Under the pieces are notes generated by a model that did not search any database, had not been told where the DNA came from, and saw only the letters and a list, made by a program, of their open reading frames with translations. Position numbers and translations under genes: made by a program. Below, piece by piece: positions 60,947-64,000 of a DNA stretch of 64,000 nt. This DNA is from Parietichytrium sp. I65-24A (taxonomy: Eukaryota > Sar > Bigyra > Thraustochytrida > Thraustochytriidae), in the NCBI GenBank assembly GCA_012862575.1, contig BLSF01000008.1, positions 372,001 to 436,000 of the forward strand. Reading direction: 5' to 3'. Numbering within the stretch: position 1 is the first letter of the stretch; every line of letters begins with the position of its first letter.

Positions 60947-63688
60947 ATGAGGTCGAGTAAGAAGAGCAGCTGGCGTGTGAGTTTGAGAAAGTCGGTGCGA
61001 AGGTCGTTGTCAAAGCTGTCTTCTCCGCCGCTGGAGACGGGAAATGAGATCGTCACGTACAGAGGAGTGTCGCTTTTGACGCTGGAATTGCTCAAAAGCA
61101 AGCTCCTGGATGAGACGCTCGCGGAAGGTGTACAGCTGTGCGAGCTCCTGGAACCGGTTCAAGACCTGGAGCCGGGGACAATCGCCGCAATCGTAAGAGA
61201 AGAGAAGGAGAGTCTCATCATTAAGCTGCCTGGTCGGAGTGCACAGATATCTGCGCCGAATCATGTATTTCGCGTCAAGCAGAGGCAGGAGTGGACTTTG
61301 GATGATGTGGCCTATTTTTGGGTTTTATCGCAAATCGAGGGCGAAGATGGCTTTTACGTGGACATGCTACCAGCGCCCTCTATCGGCAAGCCATTTGAAG
61401 GCGCGTACGTTTGCGAGACGCGACAAACGACATTTGTCAGTCTTGTAAATGCGTTAAACCGGCACTACTCCTCGGCGGACCCTACCCAGGTCTTTATCTG
61501 GCTCGACATCTTCTGCACGAATCTCCCTCTTTTATCTCGGCGAGGAAAAGGTGCCAGGGAGTTGCAAGTGGAGAAAAGATGGAAGGTGATTAATAGCTTG
61601 ATGCCCATGGCAGTGGAGCGTTTTGACGATCGCCTTGTCTTCCTGGACAGCTGGACCAATCCACTCCTCTTACAAAGGGCGTGGTGTCTCTGGGAATTGT
61701 TCAATATGGGGAAGAGCGGGCGTAGGATAAAGCTCTTGTTTGAAGAGGAGCCAACCGCAGCGTATTTGATGGGGAGTTGGGACTCCCTTGCCATGAGAAT
61801 AGCTGATATCGACGACGCGACTCTTGAATGCAAAGACCCAAAAGACTTGGACCTATTGACGAGGGCAATAATGCTGACGGACGGTGGCATACAGGATATC
61901 AAGTATTGTTTGCGAATCCGGCTCAAGAAGTGGTTGCTTCAGAGGCTAGAAAGCGTCATCAAAGCCTTTGACCATGCTGATCAAAGCGACGAACAGGTAT
62001 TGCGAGACTCTGCACATTTGCTCCTAGAAAGTGGAGCCTTCTTCCTGGATGAGAACCGTGCAATTGCAATGTCGTATCTCCTCGAAGCTCGGAAAAGGTT
62101 CGCGTCATTGCACGGCTCCGAGAGGAACCTTGATGCAGCGAAATGCGTCGAGAAACTTGGAGAGCTGTACTACCAAGAGGGAAAACTGAATCTTGCGTTA
62201 TTCATGTTCAAAAACGCTGTCGAAATCAGGAAGGATATCCTCGGAAACGACGATGAAGCGGTAATTAGTGGAACCTTCACGATTGCTTTCATGTACCGCG
62301 AGGTGGGGAATTTTGATCAGGCTTTGAAGATCCTCGAATCTTCCCTAAACTTGGCGCGTGAAAAATTTGGTGAAACTAGTTTGCTACTTGCAAAAGGCTT
62401 CTCTGCGGTCGGAGAGACATACTTTGAGATGTCAGAGTTTGACAAGTCCCTCGAAAATTTTGAAGCGGCCCTGAAAATTTTTCGCAACGACATGGAGAGA
62501 AATGGTCGTTACATGGCGTTGCTGTACAACTCGCTCGCGCGTGTGTATCAGGAACTTGGCGAAGAGAATATTGCTCTGGAACTTTTAGAGAAATCCCTCC
62601 TTCTTCTTATAGAGCTGGAAGGCCCGTCGCACCTTGAAGTGGCCAAGTCTTACGACAACATGGGCAAGCTATACCAGGAGCAAGGTCTGTTTGACGAATC
62701 GCTAAAGTATTTTGAGATGAGCTTGAGCATACGTGTGAGACACTTCGGGGAGAAGCACGCCACCGTAGCTTTATCGCATGCAAATCTTGCTAGCCTCTAC
62801 GGCCAGATGAATGAAGATCAGAAGGCCGCTTCGGAGTTCTCTACTGCAATTGCAACGTATAGAGATGTCTTGGGTGACTCTCATTATTTACTTGCCACCG
62901 CTTATTGTGAATTTGCCGTGATGCTTGGGCATGTGCTGCAAAGTCACGCAAAGGCGCTTGAGCTGCATCAAAAAGCACTCGAAATTCGCCGAGCGGCCTT
63001 CGTGGAATCCCACCCCGACATTTTGCTAAGCTTGAATTACGTCGCCAGCGAGTTTTACGCCACGGGGGACTACGAGGGTGCAGCAAAGACCTATGAGGAG
63101 ATTTTGAGACTCGAGTCTCTCAAACTGGGCGCCAATCATCTTCATGTCGCCACCGCCTACAAAAATATTGCTACAATGTGTCACTGGGAAGGCAAGCTAG
63201 ATTTGGCCATGGAGAATTACGAGAGAGCGTTGGCGATTCAGCTAGCTCAGGGACAGTCGAATGACTTGGATCTTGCCGAGACTTATGGGGCCATGGCTGA
63301 AATCTCCATCGATATGGGTGACTATCAAGACGCGCTGGGGATGTATGAGAAGGAGCTTGAAATCAAGGTGAATAATTTCGGCGAGACTCATGAGCAAGTT
63401 GCGCAATGTCGTGAATGCATTGGCAGTCTGTTGTATAGTCTGGGACGATTTGACGAAGCGTTTGAGAGCTACGAGATGTCACTAGCGACTATCACTGCCA
63501 TACTTGGGAATGCGAGTGCAATTGTACTTGGATCTCAAGAATCCCTCGCCAAATTGTATGAGGAGCAAAATCGGCTGAAGGAGGCCAACCAACACTTTGA
63601 AAATGTCATGCACTGCAGGGAAGCGAGCCTTGGGCCTGACCACCCTCTCACCAAGCAGTCAACGTTGTTTTATAATCGTACAAAATGA
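60947..63688 (+). CDS. TPR-repeat protein with an N-terminal TIR-like 'WLDIF ... RAWCLWE' domain
   Basis: A 913-residue single-exon protein. After a basic Ser/Arg N-terminus (1-27), residues about 100-300 form a globular domain with TTFVSLVNALNRHY, FIWLDIFCTNLP, LVFLDSWTNPLLLQRAWCLWE and IKLLFEEE. This order (surface His/Ser strand, W-x-D-I-F, then a strand plus W-x-x-P-x-x-x-x-R-A-W-C-x-x-E) recurs in large protist families and resembles the alternating beta/alpha layout and WCxxE element of TIR domains. I cannot confirm a NADase glutamate. From about 370 to 905 there are about twelve kinesin-light-chain-like TPRs of ~42 residues (for example YNSLARVYQELGEENIALEL, YDNMGKLYQEQGLFDESLKY). There is no NB-ARC between them. 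Probable signalling or scaffold protein; partner unknown. Confidence 0.75.
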   Translation: MRSSKKSSWRVSLRKSVRRSLSKLSSPPLETGNEIVTYRGVSLLTLELLKSKLLDETLAEGVQLCELLEPVQDLEPGTIAAIVREEKESLIIKLPGRSAQISAPNHVFRVKQRQEWTLDDVAYFWVLSQIEGEDGFYVDMLPAPSIGKPFEGAYVCETRQTTFVSLVNALNRHYSSADPTQVFIWLDIFCTNLPLLSRRGKGARELQVEKRWKVINSLMPMAVERFDDRLVFLDSWTNPLLLQRAWCLWELFNMGKSGRRIKLLFEEEPTAAYLMGSWDSLAMRIADIDDATLECKDPKDLDLLTRAIMLTDGGIQDIKYCLRIRLKKWLLQRLESVIKAFDHADQSDEQVLRDSAHLLLESGAFFLDENRAIAMSYLLEARKRFASLHGSERNLDAAKCVEKLGELYYQEGKLNLALFMFKNAVEIRKDILGNDDEAVISGTFTIAFMYREVGNFDQALKILESSLNLAREKFGETSLLLAKGFSAVGETYFEMSEFDKSLENFEAALKIFRNDMERNGRYMALLYNSLARVYQELGEENIALELLEKSLLLLIELEGPSHLEVAKSYDNMGKLYQEQGLFDESLKYFEMSLSIRVRHFGEKHATVALSHANLASLYGQMNEDQKAASEFSTAIATYRDVLGDSHYLLATAYCEFAVMLGHVLQSHAKALELHQKALEIRRAAFVESHPDILLSLNYVASEFYATGDYEGAAKTYEEILRLESLKLGANHLHVATAYKNIATMCHWEGKLDLAMENYERALAIQLAQGQSNDLDLAETYGAMAEISIDMGDYQDALGMYEKELEIKVNNFGETHEQVAQCRECIGSLLYSLGRFDEAFESYEMSLATITAILGNASAIVLGSQESLAKLYEEQNRLKEANQHFENVMHCREASLGPDHPLTKQSTLFYNRTK

Positions 63689-63857
63689 GTATAACCGCAT
63701 ATATGATAGATAGATATTTTTCTAAACCTTCCCTCTTCTACGAAGTGTGCGCTCTCGAAATGGTCATCGACATCAGAGCGGTGTTTGGGTACAAGGACGT
63801 GTCTACAGCGTGCGAGCCTTTTTTCTTCTTCGATCACATTGAAGAAGCGAAGACGTT

Positions 63858-64000
63858 CAGCCAGAGGCCTTGGCAGCCGTCTCAGTGTCTTGAAAATACG
63901 ATGTTGATGGAGCAAGGCCGAATCCCTTTGGGATTGCCTTTTCGAGAGCCTTAGCCTCGTCACAATTACTTGCAATGACTTTAATCATTGCCTGGTGGTG
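63858..64000 (-). CDS. 3' end of a gene running off the right edge (partial)
   Basis: On the minus strand an open frame from the window edge runs 46-47 codons to a TGA at 63858: MIKVIASNCDEAKALEKAI, then PKGFGLAPSTSYFQDTE and AAKASG. The amino-acid mix is protein-like and no other frame competes well, although a 101-codon frame in another register overlaps it. I do not recognise the family. The gene would be convergent with the TPR gene. Confidence 0.35.

Noticed and set aside
1-64000. Search for rRNA, tRNA, transposase, reverse transcriptase or integrase genes
   Set aside because: None recognised by eye on either strand; small tRNAs with introns could have been missed.

Overview
This is nuclear DNA of a eukaryotic microbe. 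It has spliced genes with strong GTAAGT/GTGAGT donors, short introns (about 80-150 nt), roughly balanced base composition and a dense mix of strands. The gene content is clathrin heavy chain, the Rpn11 proteasome subunit, an EHD ATPase, membrin, cytochrome b5, SPX and ENT transport proteins, a plant-like EDR2-C protein, a BLIP-II/RCC1-like secreted protein and NOD-type LRRs. That fits a heterotrophic stramenopile, with a labyrinthulomycete/thraustochytrid as my best guess. The lineage is inference, because no rRNA or marker alignment was possible. The assembly is a draft: there is a 400-N gap at 26699-27098 and single Ns at 20934, 22181, 25185 and 33839, each sitting at a repeat or duplication.

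Layout: 0.7-6.1 kb, ENT transporter and a multi-CNB protein (+). 6.3-9 kb, EDR2-C protein and a 2OG-Fe(II) oxygenase (-). 10-12 kb, SPX protein with a DRAM/Frag1-like membrane half (+). 12.1-16.6 kb, MGST3-like (-), GT34 glycosyltransferase (+), CDP-alcohol phosphatidyltransferase (-). 18.3-21.9 kb, EHD protein (+) and membrin Qb-SNARE (-), separated by a 353-bp duplication and a permuted cytochrome b5 fragment. 22.1-22.8 kb, a 7-bp minisatellite. 24.4-27.7 kb, an LRR gene (-). 28.6-34.1 kb, BLIP-II/RCC1-like secreted protein (+), TB2/DP1-like (-), cytochrome b5 (+). 34.4-46.3 kb, DDX60-like helicase (-), an acidic MEA1-like protein (-), ankyrin-PP2C (+), Rpn11 (-), succinyl-CoA ligase beta (-). 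48.6-63.7 kb, an unrecognised protein (+), PYROXD2-like (-), clathrin heavy chain (+), and a TPR protein with a TIR-like N-terminal region (+). A gene cut by the window edge lies on the minus strand at 63.86 kb.

The standout is 24.4-27.7 kb. It looks like a ~186-bp satellite, but on the minus strand every unit is one 84-nt exon (28 codons, one LRR) plus one ~100-nt intron. All splice phases are identical and symmetric, so the array is the body of a modular NOD-type LRR gene. It closes with a terminal exon bearing a stop at 24423. The LRR framework is nearly invariant between units, while the exposed beta-strand positions differ. This is the pattern expected of a fast-evolving recognition surface that can grow, shrink or be alternatively spliced without losing frame.

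Functional themes: endomembrane traffic is well represented (clathrin, EHD with EH domain and NPF motif, membrin, PP2C with an NPF tail). Signalling and sensing are also present (multi-CNB protein, SPX, PP2C-ankyrin, LRR, TIR-like/TPR). The genes are independent units; there is no operon-like organisation.
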